A stretch of DNA of 64,000 nucleotides from the NCBI GenBank assembly GCA_019614645.1, contig JABWDB010000004.1, positions 7,750,001-7,814,000 of the forward strand, written 5' to 3'. Source of the stretch: Stratiolaelaps scimitus. Lineage: Eukaryota; Arthropoda; Arachnida; Mesostigmata; Laelapidae. The position numbers were made by a program, and so were the translations under genes. The notes beneath the pieces were generated by a model. The model did no database searches and was not told the origin of the DNA. It was given only the letters and a program-made list of their open reading frames with translations. Below are positions 1 to 12,050 of this stretch, one piece after another. Position 1 is the first letter of the stretch. Each line of letters starts with the position of its first letter.

Positions 1-97
1 ACCGAATTTGATGAAGGCAGACCACAGACTTGAGGACAAAGGAATCATTTGGAGGATTATTAAATTTGTGAGAAAATCAAAAGGATCAAGACAAAAG
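1..97 (+). CDS. Possible 3' part of a coding exon cut by the window edge
   Basis: A frame starting at base 2 is open for 32 codons and ends exactly at an AAG|GTAAGC donor-like site; a stop follows just inside the presumed intron. The translation is rich in lysine and arginine (for example IIWRIIKFVRKSKGSRQK). The 5' border lies outside the window, so no acceptor or start can be judged. I do not recognise the protein. A frame and a donor of this size can occur by chance, so this is a weak call. Confidence 0.22.
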
Positions 98-1420
98 GTA
101 AGCTTTTAAGGCCTAGCGAAATTTATGTATGGAGGGAGCGAATCTAACAATAGCAGGTGTCGAGTTCCAAGTACAGGGCTTGGTGGGTGATCTTGGGAAG
201 TATTTGAGACTATGGTGGGACGCTTGGTAGGGTGCTGCGACATCGGTGTGATGAAAGTTTCGAAGCAGATAAGCGGAAGAGGGCGGTACTGAAATAGATT
301 GGGGGATATTGGAAATAGAGTAAGTATACATGAGTTTATATATATATAATATATATAAGACAGCCAACTGTAGGTGTAAAGTTGATTTAAAGTAAATATG
401 CAGTGTGCTGACATGAGACGATTTGTACTGGTAGAATGAGGCAGCTGACGGAAGATAGGTCTGATTGTGCCACGTCGAATTACCTCTAACTGATATAATG
501 GAGATTTGTACGTTGAATCACATAGCACAATGTCATATGAAATGACAGGGTTCAAAGAAAGCCTTATGAATATCTATTAAGCGAAGTTGCCGTGCAGATA
601 ACTTTTTACCTCGGCAGCCGCATTTTGCAGTGTATCGGGTGTGATTGCTCGAATTGAAATGGAAAAGTTAAAGGGGGAATACGGGAGAATCGAAGAAATA
701 TCATTGTTACGTGGGCCATTTAGGGGGGATATTGGTTTTAACCCATGCTAGCAAAATTATCGCAGAAAGTATTTGCTTTAAGGCTTGACCCAGGTAGAGT
801 TGTAGCGCTTACAATGAATTTGGCATAATAGGCAATAATGTTTGGTAGGCCTATTAATAAAATTATTTACACATTTCCAGATTACAGGTGGAGAATTATT
901 GACACAAAATCCAGCAAAATCTATTCTATCGGCAGACGCATGCTATGACGATCGAGTTTTACTGCGGAATAGTGATCAGATTTTCAAGCGAAGTTGTGTC
1001 GCTTTTGCAACACTCTTTCTTCTCAATCAACAATCAATTTTTGAGCAGAGCATTTAAGGGTGGGCTTGTGAATCTTGTAGGAGGATACTATCTTATAATG
1101 GGAAAGGTTGAATTATGTGCATTAAACAGTATAGGCATGCGAGGAGGGCACGACACTGAAGAGAAGTCTGGGGAAGGCAGAGTTGTGAAGAACTTTGTGA
1201 AATTTCTGGAGCTGAAGATGAGGCGTCTAATAGGAAGAGATGGCTTGGCTATGGGATCAGTAGAAAGATGATGTAAGGCAGCCAACACTGGGAAATGATC
1301 ACTTAATAAATTAACACTACATTAACAATTGGGAGAAGTCCATTAGATGAAAAGAATGATATATATTCGCTCGAGATTGAGTCTATTGTGGTTGTATTTA
1401 CATTGCGATCGCTAAGAACA
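98..1420. other. AT-rich stretch without a supported gene
   Basis: Mostly AT-rich sequence with a short TA run near 338-358. Open frames of 60-149 codons exist on both strands. They lack convincing splice borders and have the Cys/Ser/His-rich look of chance frames. A frame ending near 1271 follows a fair acceptor-like site near 883 but has no other support. Confidence 0.5.
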
Positions 1421-1499
1421 ATGAGCATCCTAGTAATTCCCAGTAAGATACCGTCATGGAAATTAAGTAAGGTCCACAACAGCTCCAGGGGTCAAAAGA
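1421..1499 (+). CDS. Possible short start exon (26 codons) with strong donor
   Basis: An ATG opens a frame of 26 codons plus one base that ends at a consensus donor (AAGA|GTAAGT). The peptide begins MSILVIPSKIPSWKLSK and has no recognisable domain. There is no obvious promoter. A partner exon carrying the matching two-base phase was not identified downstream. The donor is good, but chance matches are frequent in 64 kb, so this is only a lead. Confidence 0.2.
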
Positions 1500-2600
1500 G
1501 TAAGTATTGAAACCTTGAGGCAATAGCAAAAAACAATCACGACAACGGTACCAGCAACGATGCTCTGCTGCTCAAATCCTACGCTCAAAGTAGTAATTTT
1601 TAATATAGCTTAGGACACACATCACAGCCGCGATGTGGACACATGAAACATTGATCAAGGCAGATCAGCACAGGCTAGAGATTGATTAATCTCTACGATC
1701 GTTTACATGAGTCAATAAAGACGGTAGTGTAGGTGTAGGCAGATCTTGATGTGGAGGTCAAGATCAACACTGCCATGAATAGAGGGTAGATACTGTGGTG
1801 CGACTATTAAACAACCTTTGAGGAAGCACCAAGAGGTTATAACGAGAGATAAATAATATCCGCATGCAGAACAGTCACAAACAAAGCAAACTTACAGCAA
1901 TCGGAGAGAGAGTCTGCCTGCTTAAAAAGCAAATAATTGTGTAATTGGCATCGGAGAGCAGTAACACGCAAAATAATCAACTGTGACTCGTACAGACCGG
2001 TCTAGCCGTGCATGTTTCGGCGAGGCCGAAAGCGGGAGTGACTATTCCCTATCACTAAAACCAATTCGTGTCACGTCTAGTTATGATTGCGCGAATCGCA
2101 GATATAAATACTTCACCCAAGTGGATTTTGTTCGTCAGGACTCTGTACGCTGTCCCCGGCCATCTCGTAGCTGGCTTCTCCCTCTCTCGCTCGCTTGACA
2201 ACTTTTATTAAGGGAAAAATAGAGCACACATTGAGAATTGGTCACTCTGGCTCTTTACGGCCTTCGGCGAAACGCACAAAGCAAGGGTAGGTCATTGGGG
2301 ACCTATACACGAGGTGCCTTTGTATCTAAACGATTTGAGTCAACTCCTGTGACGGGACTCCGCCGCATGATAGCAGCCGATCATTGATACGTAGCACGTA
2401 AATTGTATTTTAATTTAGGACAGGGCACTTTCATTATTAATCATTATAATGCTGATGATAGTGACGATGATAACTATGATCATTATCGGAGCATGGCGAA
2501 ACTGCAAGAACCCTCATACATGAGCATCCAAGCAGCACCTGCATCTGTATAATGCAGATGCTGTACAAGAGCAATTTTCGCTCAAGTAGGGTTTTGTTCT
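1500..2600. other. AT-rich stretch, nothing recognised
   Basis: No frame with splice-like borders and no repeat longer than a short simple run were seen here. The GC-rich stretch that follows starts close to an (AC)n run near 2607. Confidence 0.5.
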
Positions 2601-3900
2601 CTGTCATACACGCACACACACACAATGGCGACTGTCTCGTCATCCGATCCCCCTTATCGTTATGATTATACAGTATTGTTGCGATTGTTGGCACAAATCA
2701 TACAGCTCAGTCGATTTCAGCCGCTTGAGTCCGATTGGCTGCGACAAGCCGCGTGGTTCAGCCATTGGTATGTATGTGGCGCTTTGGGCCGTTGTCACTG
2801 TGCTGTGTCACTGTGCGTTCAACAAGCAAACGGCGGACAAACTGTCGTTTCTGGACCAGCTCGAAATGAAATGAAGGTTTTTATACTAACCAGTGTGAGG
2901 AGACTAGTCAGCCAAGCAAGCGTGCACGCTGGAAGACCTTTCCCCACGGTGGCGGCAACTGGAGGTGGCTGGTGTTAGTGTGTGCTGTATCAGAATCCGC
3001 TTTACCTTGATGAAGGGAAGCGCGGAGAGGAGGCTAACCCGTCTGGCCTGCGGCCTGGAAACTGAATAGAGGCAAGCGAGAGGGAACGACACATGGACAC
3101 ACAGCGGGCATGAACAGAGGGATGTCGTAGGAGTTCTGGGGGCTCTGCTGGGACTCTGATATACAGGGTCAGAACCGAGTCTGAGCAGGCGGAATGACTA
3201 TGGTATCTGTGCCTGACGTGCTTGCGGCGACGGCAGCGGCTGCTTGCACCGGCGGTCGGCGGCAACGGTGGTTATACGGTGTGTAGCCTCTGCTCTCATC
3301 CTTGAACGAGCTTAAAAACTCGGTTCCACTAGAGCCACTGCCATTGCTGTTGGTACTGCTGCCTCTACAAGTCTTCCCCCCCCAGCCCCCCCCATCAGAT
3401 CAAGGGTCCGAATAATGCACACGGAGGACAGACAGGACAGAGGGACGGGTGGGGCGGTGTGGGGGCGTGTGGGGTTGGGAATGGAAGAAACAAGGGACAG
3501 AGCCCAAGGGTGAGAGACACAAGACGATAGATGGATGGATGGATAGAATGAAGAAAGGAGGGAGGAACGAGCGGACGGGAAACTGGGGAATGGGCGACAA
3601 GTGCGATAAAGAGAGAAAGAAAACGAAGAAGGACACCGAGTAGCGGAGGGGGAGGGGGCGGCGAGGCACTCTTTGTCAAACAACTTTGTCAATTAAACTA
3701 CTCGTCTGTTGGTTGTCTGACAGAAGCCTGTCCCGTGATCCTGTCGACCCCGGTAGATCCAACCTCCCTCCCCAAACCTCGGCGGTCTCAGGCCGCTCCC
3801 CCAACAACGCTGCAACACTGCTCCCAGAGGTTCTTTGTTGAGAGGACGAAGCTTTGACACACCTTTAACCTGCGTGACGCACACGTAGGTACAAACAGTA
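2600..3900. other. GC-rich island with overlapping chance frames
   Basis: A moderately GC-rich block with purine-rich (GGGA/GAGG) sequence near 3420-3660. Frames are open on both strands, including an ATG-initiated plus frame at 2625-2978 and several proline/serine-rich minus frames that mirror the purine-rich tract. None shows a domain. A minus donor-like AAG|GTAAAG lies near 3005. I read this block as non-coding or untranslated sequence. Confidence 0.4.
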
Positions 3901-5100
3901 GCTAGAACAAGTTCGCTGTGTTGACATTCGTCGAACCCTGTTGGCGCACTGCACCTTTCTCCCGTTATTGTGCTGGCGAACGTGGGTAGATGTTCACGTC
4001 TGTTATTTGCGTCTCGGCCACTGTAACCAGAAATGGCCTCGATAAGGCGATAATTTCTATAGTTAGTTAAATTTTATCGTCGCGCACCTCACTGTGTGCC
4101 CCTCTGCAACGCACGGTTGGATGAATCCGGGATCCTTTAGGGTTATATGATGCGATGTTGATGAAGTGGGTCGAACTAAATGAGATGATTAAAACAGATG
4201 GTCGCATTAATTATGAGGGTGATCACGCGTTGCTGATTATGCGCACAAGTTGAATATCTTAGTCTAAAATCTGTACGATTAAAAATGAGGTCGTAGGCCA
4301 TTGCCATAGAAAGCAATCACGACGTGTCCTCACTTTGCAGTCATGCGACCAATGCCGGCCAAATAACGCAAGCTGGTAGGCGAATATCAGGAAGCATTGA
4401 ACACGCGAAGGGAATGCCGCGCTCACAAATTCTGATTGAACTATAGTTAGGGTACGCCGATGTTGTCAACACTTATGTTCTTTCCACTCCAAATACCGCA
4501 TCGTTCATGCTGTGGATGCTACCGGTAGAAAATGTATGTGGTGCGTAGGAGTTCTTACACTGAGAAATCACTCCACGTGTACACCGAGTCAGTCTATCTT
4601 GAGCCCCCCTGCGCCCTGGTTATGTCGCTCTTGGCGATTTCATCCGGCCCGAATAGATGCTTATCGCGTATCCACTATTGATGTCATCCCGCTTAGAAGC
4701 CATATAACGTAGATCTTTTGTTTTGAAGTCCCGCCCGAGGCTTTCGGGCCTTAAGAAAGCCTAAATAGTTATCTCAGTGCACTGAACGGGGGTGATCATA
4801 GGGGCTGTTAAAACACAAAGCCGCTGTTCTCAGCATGTTGTAAACTACTATCGTCTGCTCGGTGGCCACACGAGTAGAAAATCCTTAATGGAACCAACCT
4901 GTCTACTAACACAGATGTGTCCGTAGTATAAAAGGCACTGACCTTTGAGTGTATGGTACGAGCAAGTATACACTTATGAAATGTCGTTTGAGCTACACAA
5001 CTGAACTCGGGTAGGGGGCGTACTCAACGGTTCAGTCTTGTTCAATGTTGTTGCGTTTGTAACTAGTTTATATAAAACAATGTACGCTGTCATGTTACTT
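3900..5100. other. Mixed-composition spacer, nothing recognised
   Basis: No supported exon. A TATA-like TATAAAAG lies near 4928, but no start exon follows it convincingly, so it is not called as a promoter. Confidence 0.45.
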
Positions 5101-5106
5101 TCTTAC

Positions 5107-5366
5107 TTAATGTACTTGAAATTATACGTAAGGCCATACTTATGTACTTTTACAAATTTAGTCATGTTGACCTTTATAAACTCTCCGAAATTACGCTCGC
5201 TGTGTAACAGTCGGGCCTTGCCACGTTCAAACGGTGGCTCATAGGGAAGGGACGTGCTTAAGTTGTGGTTGTCCACAAGGCTGAGTATTACCAAGACATC
5301 AGTTCCCTGCCTAAAACTGTATGGTACATGCTTCGGCGACGGCGGCTGCTCCTCCCGTCCACATAA
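5107..5366 (-). CDS. Candidate internal exon, unidentified protein
   Basis: A minus-strand frame is open for 86 codons plus two bases and ends at an AA|GTAAGA donor, whose TAA is the first stop. Its composition is protein-like, with many Glu, Lys, Asn and Phe; one stretch reads ERNFGEFIKVNMTKF. The upstream border is uncertain. Acceptor-like AGs occur at several positions, one after a TTTTAG near 5312, but none has a long pyrimidine tract. The opposite strand carries a hydrophobic frame over the same bases, so the coding strand is not certain. No family is recognised. Confidence 0.3.
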
Positions 5367-5866
5367 CTAACTCCTTACCTAAGCTAGCCGCTTGAGTAAA
5401 TTGCCGAGTAATTATACTCATGCACATAATTCCAGCGAGCTTTCAGGTCCCGGCAAAGGCAAAGATACATTCTTATAAAATTTGAAACAGTGTATTTTAC
5501 ACAACGACCGCAAGCGACCGCACAACGGCTGATGTGATTACATAACGTGCGCCTTGTTCCAACTCTCCTTGTCAGTTTCCTTTAACTCAATATGTGTAGA
5601 TCAACGCATATTGAATCATACCGAAAGCTAATTCGGTGGCTAGACGAAAGCGACGCTCGCTTACTATCCACTGTATATTGTTATACACCCATTACACTTC
5701 TAACGTCGTCACATAAAATGACTATATCGTCAAGTGTACCGTACATGCATGTGTCTATATCAATGCACCACTATATAATCCAGCACCTCCGGACGAAGGA
5801 ATATTCGCCATGCGAGTACTAAAATATCTTTTGTTACGTAAATAATCCGCAGATGTGCTGCCGCCG

Positions 5867-5883
5867 TATATATATATATATAT
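5867..5883. repeat. (TA)n microsatellite
   Basis: About eight TA units inside an AT-rich spacer. Confidence 0.9.
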
Positions 5884-6289
5884 CCATATATTGGTGAGCT
5901 ATAAATTATGCTGAAGTCAACGTGTGGCCCTTTACGTTGGCTACGATATAGATTCCTCCCCAGACCCGGTCGCCTCACACCGACATAGGTCATTATTATT
6001 TATTTTGCTTGATCATCCTTTTAACAGGCAGCAACGACTGCCTACCCTCTCTACATTCATGTCTGATATCGGTTAGCCGGCTCGCTGGATGGATAGATCG
6101 CTGCTATTCATGAACTTCAATTATGCAGCTTGTTTAAGTGTGGAATGAACGCTATGGCGGCCTGCCCTTCCTAAGCCAGCTTCATCTAGCCTTAATCTGT
6201 TTGCAATCTATATTCATTTGAACAATAGGGGATATCAGCCCAATCGACCGGTGAGGTTCAGTTCCGTCCCACTTTCCGGCTGTGTGTGA

Positions 6290-6317
6290 CAGCAGCAGCA
6301 GCAGTAGTAGTAGTAGT
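6290..6317. repeat. (AGC)n/(AGT)n triplet repeat
   Basis: Five AGC units run directly into AGT units at the left edge of a GC-rich island. The triplets can be read in several frames, and a serine run appears in a plus frame. No splice borders support translation. Confidence 0.85.
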
Positions 6318-6403
6318 AAAAGCAACAGGGAAGGGGAAGCAACGACTGCAAACGAAATTGAACTTTGGCGATGCAGCAAGGCGTCCGATTCGGTAACTGG
6401 CTG

Positions 6404-6424
6404 TTGGTTGGTTGGTTGGTTGGT
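6404..6424. repeat. (GGTT)n tetranucleotide repeat
   Basis: Five near-perfect GGTT units, followed by GGCCGG-rich sequence. Similar GACC/GGTC tetranucleotides recur in other islands of this window. Confidence 0.85.
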
Positions 6425-7000
6425 AGCCCGGTCGGCCGGCCGGTCGGTTCGCCCTCTGCAACGGCGGGCGCGTCCTTGGATGTTCCTTGTTTCGATGGAT
6501 AAATCCCTGCAAATGAAAGCTAGCAGACGAGCAGGAAAATTGGGCCTTAAAAGGGATGGGGGGGAGGCGGATAAATAGAAAAAGAAAAACGGGAGATAGC
6601 TCTCTAATTTCTCGTTATCTCCTGACGGGCACGGGGTTCGAGAACAGTGCAACGATGAGAAGGATCGAGAGTGAACGGCCGGCTATTCGATGTGCGACGC
6701 GCGGCCCCCCCCCGAGACGTAGACGTTTCCTGATCTCCTACACAGCAATGGACGCTGTAAGCTCCGCGCTTACGATACCGGCCGCACGGCGCGCCGTGTC
6801 GAAGGCTCTCGTCGTGCGAGCGTGTTGCGCAACGATGATAGCGGTCGTCTCGGACAGGGGCGTGTGAAGCGTGATATGCGCCATGTGACAAGGCCCTCCA
6901 TCGGTTGCGGGATGTTCGGCGTCGGCGTCGCGGGCCAGTGTGACAAAGTCGAAGAGGAATGAACAACAGCGGTTGCTGTCTTTACTAAAGCAATACTTAC

Positions 7001-7159
7001 GCGGTGGCTGACACTGACAGACAGCGACGAGTCAGGGCAGAGGTCCAGGGTTTCTCCTCTCTCCGAGAGACTCGAGCTCCATTTGGCGACCGGTGCCGCC
7101 GTGGCGGAGCCACCGTACCCGATGGATGTCGGCCGTCGTACCGACCCATGGGTTAGCAT
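7001..7159 (-). CDS. Candidate first coding exon (53 codons) with strong donor
   Basis: A true ATG on the minus strand follows a pyrimidine-rich leader (C/T over about 60 bases). It opens 53 codons with high G/C at third positions and ends in phase 0 at CACCGC|GTAAGT, a consensus donor. The peptide is Ser/Thr/Ala-rich with no signal peptide or known domain. The next exon was not fixed: a frame near 6790-6890 on the same strand is open, but the phase and acceptor do not agree well. A frame reading through the donor continues to about 6770, so an unspliced reading is also possible. Confidence 0.3.
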
Positions 7160-7287
7160 AGGGGAAATAGGAAGAAAGGGAAAAGAAGGAGCGCGGGCGG
7201 AGTTACAGAGCGAAGAAGGAAAAAAAAAAGCAGCGACGAAGAGGCTACCGTCGATGGTGGTCCACAGCCGATTGCGGCGAAGGCGAC

Positions 7288-7298
7288 GGGGGGGGGGG
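7288..7298. repeat. Poly-G run
   Basis: Eleven consecutive G on the plus strand (poly-C on the minus strand), one of several homopolymer C/G runs in the islands. Confidence 0.9.
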
Positions 7299-7715
7299 CG
7301 TCAGTACTCCCGATGCGGAGCGAGTGAGTCCGTTCGTTTGGTCGCTCGGTCGAGTTTCCTCAGATCGACGGTTCATCCATCGGCTGACTGAATGACTCGG
7401 AAATAGATGAGACTATCACTGAATCTTTTAAAGTGAGGGCAGCAGGCGTACATCAAGCGACTACGCTGCCGCTGGCGCCAACCAGCCAGCTAGTCAGGCA
7501 GCCGGTGGGGATCAGGCGGATGGGGCGAGGGCAGAGCACGATTCGGGATCACGGACGACGACGACGTCGGACGAATGGACGAAGTTGAAGGGAACCAACT
7601 AACCGAAGGGGGCCAGAAGCAGGAAGAGATTGCGTTGCACTTGCGCTCCTTCTTCGAGAGAAGTAGCAGCAGCAGCCGAGACTAGACGAATCAGCTCGAG
7701 TCGGTTCACTCACAG

Positions 7716-7938
7716 AGATGAAGAAGCCACGATCCGGTACGATCTGAAGTTCACGGACGGAGAGTGCAGTACTACGTCGGCTTCGTCGTACGTTAGCTGG
7801 ATGTTGGGCTTGGGGTCGCCTGAGGACGGCGGCGGTTCCGTCGCCGATCACTGCGATGGCATGTCGGTCTCCACTACATCAAGTGATACCATAACATTCG
7901 AGGCCTTCGACAACGTTCTGATGGGCCTGCTGAACTAA
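7716..7938 (+). CDS. Candidate terminal exon, unidentified protein
   Basis: After an acceptor-like CACTCACAG, a frame of about 73 codons runs to TAA. It is rich in Asp, Glu, Gly and Ser with hydrophobic spacing (for example SDTITFEAFDNVLMGLLN at the end), and G/C is favoured at third positions. The frame is open from 7603 but has no ATG upstream, so a splice is needed. The pyrimidine tract before the acceptor is weak. The same site reads as a GTGAGT donor on the minus strand, which could instead serve the leader of the minus-strand candidate to the left. No known domain. Confidence 0.35.
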
Positions 7939-7949
7939 GCGAATGTTTC

Positions 7950-8780
7950 TAACCGATGTAGTACAATGCTGTTCTGCTTATGGGTGCCTGTGATAAGCTG
8001 TCTTTGCCCGGGAGGACAGCAAGTTGTCGACTGGTATGATAAGTGTAGTATTTACCTCTTTCTGAGGCGAAAAATTTCAGAATGGCGTTGTATGCTCCTG
8101 TTCGATTTTTTTGCTGGTGGTAGGAGAATCCTTCATGGGCACTCGATTGTTGTTGGGTAGTGTGGGACTCTAGGGGGTGGACGCTCTTTCCTTTAAACCT
8201 TGTTCACCAAACCCCATCTGATGGTATGGGATGTGGTCCTGGAAAGCCTTATGTGTATACTCCTGTTCTAAAAAGATAAAACAATCATTTTTATATCTCG
8301 ATACGTGGTTTCGGCAGGCAACCATTGGTACTGTAATACAATATTATTGGTCAACACCTGCGGCTCACAGTTGATAGCTTTCTACTATATGCTGGTTTTG
8401 ACTAAAGAGCACTCTGGTGTGCTCCATGATACTTTTGTCGACATTTTTCGATTAGTCCCAAATTTCGCTTCAGCTGAATGATTATAGTAAACGCGAATTC
8501 CCGGCTGCAATATAATTATCGCACACTTTCATCAATTCTGCGTCATTCTTAGGCCGTTCAAGCCAGGAGGAACAGCGGCCAAATAACATGGCGATCCTGC
8601 GCAGAGGAAAAGGGCGTTGCGATACGAGCAGCTACACTGCCGTAACGTATTATTTAACTTCAGCGATAAGCAGTGCATTTCAGACGGTGCATATGTTATA
8701 GCTGAATAATATATAGGTTATGTCTAAGGCTCGACCTGAGTTACACCTAACTAAGTCCGTCTCAACCCTCTGGAAGCTGC
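7950..8780. other. AT-rich spacer, nothing recognised
   Basis: Thymine-rich sequence with no supported frame. A plus frame near 7966-8160 is hydrophobic but lacks splice borders and a partner. Confidence 0.45.
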
Positions 8781-9400
8781 GACTGCGTCTCGCGTGCGTT
8801 CAGCCAGCGATAGGCGTGGCCGGGCTACGCTATCCTATGGCACCATTCCAGTTCTCCCCGTCACGTGGCGCCACGTTACGCGCGGTATATGGCTCATAAA
8901 AGCTAGATTAGCTGCCTGCCTGCTAGCTTTCCTCGGCGGCCGTCTTAACCCCCGTGTTCGTCGTTCGAGCTTTATACTGGCGAGTAGTAGAGCCTGACCT
9001 TTACGGACGGGCCATTGGACAGGGGTGGTCCCGGGAGCTGGGCTCGCCTCGTCTGGCTACCTGGGCCTCGGGCTGCTGTCGTGTCTCTGATAGGTGCATA
9101 GCTCCAACCGTACACGCACGGCTAAGAGGGCCACACCGTCACCGTCGTGTGGCCCATCCCCATCGCACAATAGGGCAGTAAAGTGTGGAGCTAACAAAAG
9201 TGGTGGTACTTACGACACACCGGAACGCTGGCTGGCACCGGCGGCTTCAGGCCGAGGTCTTCCAGTGAGGTGTGACCCCCCCCACACCGCCTGAGTTCGG
9301 ACTCCTTCAAATAGAGGCGCCGCCTCTGCTGCTGCCAACACGACTGACTCAATTCAGCTATTCAGTCAGTCAGCTAGCCTTTAGTGAATTTTAAAGTAAA
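8780..9400. other. GC-rich island without supported exon
   Basis: GC-rich block with open plus frames of 60-75 codons. They are Arg/Pro/Ser-rich, overlap each other in different frames and end without donors. Called non-coding or untranslated by default. Confidence 0.4.
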
Positions 9401-9921
9401 AAAAAACATCCTCTACAATATCTAAGCTGTGGCGTTGGATGAGCGTTGAACGACTTTACGGATAGAGTCTTTGCTAACGTGAGACTGAAGTTGATATATG
9501 TACATAGGTAAGTAATATAAGGAGACAGACTCTGATACGAGTAACCGATTTCCAATTAACTGATCCGGTATTCATTTGAGTGTCCACGTGAACCCCGTTC
9601 ACATATTAATATGATTATTATTACACGTCTATCCTGTCAGCTACAACTCAGAAACATCTGGTACAAGCTTACTAACGGTTAATCTGTCTTGTATTTCGTT
9701 TACGTGCCGAACACATATGCAGTTCCCGAACCTCGCCATTGCCACGCTTTCATAACGAGTTCGAGACAAGACAAACACCGCTTGTGCGCTGAGTGTTCGC
9801 TTTGCATATGTTAGTTGCCCAGAAACCGATAGTTGCTAGAAGAAACAGTATATAGAAGTCGTAGCAGTAAATCCAGTGAATACTTAAATTTTGCAACGGA
9901 GCGTACGAGCAATGTTCTCCA

Positions 9922-9936
9922 CCCCCCCCCCCCCCC
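9922..9936. repeat. Poly-C run (15)
   Basis: Fifteen consecutive C, then G and six more C. This is the longest homopolymer C run I counted. Such runs are length-variable and often disrupt assembly and open frames. Confidence 0.9.
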
Positions 9937-10099
9937 GCCCCCCGATTAATCCTCAGTCCTATTCGAGGACGGCTATTCCCTCGGGTGAGGAGAAGCAAGC
10001 GAGAATTTTGCCTCCCTCCAGTAATATATGTGTATGTGTGTGTATATCTACAAGCAATATCCTCAAGAAAAAGATAACAACAAGAGGAAATGTTCCATA

Positions 10100-11460
10100 G
10101 AATCATCGTTGTAGCGCCTGTTCTTTGCGGCTGCTGGTACTGCCTCCACCGCCGCCGACGCCGCCGCATTTGCAGCGAGGCAGTTCGGTTGTGGCCGTTC
10201 TCGACACGTAGCCTCGTTTCACTGATGTAGCAGCGAGTTGTGAGCTGTGCAGAGTAAGAGGTCGAAAAAGAGAAGCCAAGAAATAGAGATAGATAGCGGA
10301 GAGAGAGAGAGAGAGAAGGCCAGAGGAGGCAGCGCAAAGATAGGTTAACAACGCTTTGCTGGCGTCCGTCTCTCCCTCTCTCTTGCTCTCTAGATGTCTC
10401 TCTGGCACGCCCGCTCGCTCTTTCGGAGTGGGACCCGAAACGTGACCCCGTGTCGTACGAAATCGCTTCCGTAACTGGCCGTAGAGCTCCTCCCTCTTGC
10501 GCGCATTCTCCTTCTGCCTTCTAACCTTCGCGCATAGAAACCCAAGCATCCGAGCTCAGTAAAACGGTCTGCGCCGGTCGCTGGGCCCGCCGTTCTGCTC
10601 TCGGTCGAACGTTGTGCCGTCGGTCGGACGAGTCGGCTCGGCGGGGCAGCTCAGATGGAAGAAACTTATTTCGGCTGGGGCAGGCGCGACCGACCGGCCG
10701 GCCGGGTGGAGTTGGACTTCTCAAGGCAGCAGGACCGCGCGAGCGGGCCGACGCAACCGACGCTGTTCATAGGGCACTACTCAGAAGGGTAGGTAGGCAC
10801 TAGGAGGCAGTGGAGATGGCAACGCAGCCCGCCCCGGGGCATCGCCTTCATCGGTGCATGAACACAGTGCACGACGGGGAGCACAACAAGGCGGCATAGG
10901 CTGGTGGGCCAGCGCACGGGCTTGCCTAGTGCTAGAGTGCGAGCCGGGTCCGAAACCCCGTCCGGCAACGCGAGCCGAACTATCTCGGAGGCTCGAAGAT
11001 CAGGGGGAGGTTACCTTACTCTCCGGATACAGCAGCGCCTGCTCCACTATAACGCCAACCTTATAGGGGACCGCTTCAATCCCAATTCCCCGCCATGGGC
11101 GCCGGCTGGGAGGCAGACGGCCGAGGTGGGGGTGTAACCGCCACGTGGGCGCGCCAGCGGCACCCCCTGCAGCTACCTCGGACATCACCGGACCGGGCGG
11201 GCGGGCCTGTCCTGAAGGTAAACGAAACTTACTTGAGACGAGAAGTGTGCGCAATCTCGTAAAACGTAACAGAACGGCGTCACCTCTATATCGTCCATAT
11301 AGCCTCTGACCTGGCTTCTCATGGGTGGTACGGCGCCCTGCCGAAATTTGGTACTCGCGCAACCGCGCGTTTGAAGGTGGCTGAAGCTGCCTGTCTGGTC
11401 TGAATACAATAGTTGTGCCGTGCACCCTGCCTTATTCAGACTTAAACGCATTTACCGACG
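10100..11460. other. GC-rich island with (GA)n, no supported exon
   Basis: The island begins with GCC/CCG triplets near 10145-10180 and contains a (GA)n run at 10299-10317. Minus frames across it translate to repetitive Gly, Arg and Ser. Two minus donor-like GTAAGT sites occur (for example near 11230), but no exon with a matching acceptor stood out. Confidence 0.4.
10299..10317. repeat. (GA)n microsatellite
   Basis: About nine GA units inside a GC-rich island. Confidence 0.9.
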
Positions 11461-12050
11461 TGTGGCAGACAAAGCAGTACGTCAGAAACCGTATTCTGTG
11501 AAGAGAGGGTGAGGTACTGCTCTCTTAACGTAATTGGCATTCCTTATTATTATTATTATTACTTATAGAATGAATAATCCAATCAATAAAGGCTACCAAA
11601 CGAAACACCGGGCTGGTCATATACTTGACAGCGTACCGTAACATGTGCGTCTTGAATATCCAAATATGTTAAAACAATCGATAAAATGACGAGTAACATG
11701 AGGGTAAACATTTCGAGTGATCATAACGGGAAGCGACTACTCGATGGCAACCCATGCATGGCCGAGACCGCTTCACTAAAATAATTATATTGTTTGTTGG
11801 AGAGCACGAACAAGAGCCAAGAGTGGTAGTCTCTAGTCGTAGACCGCCCCCTCAGTAATACAATATTGTGATACCTTCGTGATTTGCCTACGTGGACCTC
11901 AAATCAGGTCACAAGAGAGTGGTGGCAGGAGTTTTTGCATAATAACGTATGATTGCACGTTCATAAACACACATCTCCGTTCACGTTCATCTATGCATGT
12001 ACAATTCGATTCGAGTATCTGTGTATCTGTCCGAGACGTGATGCTACGTT
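11460..12050. other. AT-rich spacer, nothing recognised
   Basis: Contains a short (ATT)n run near 11548-11562 and no supported coding frame. Confidence 0.5.

Noticed and set aside
4925..4936. TATAAAAG as a promoter TATA box
   Set aside because: A common motif in AT-rich DNA, with no start exon at the expected distance.
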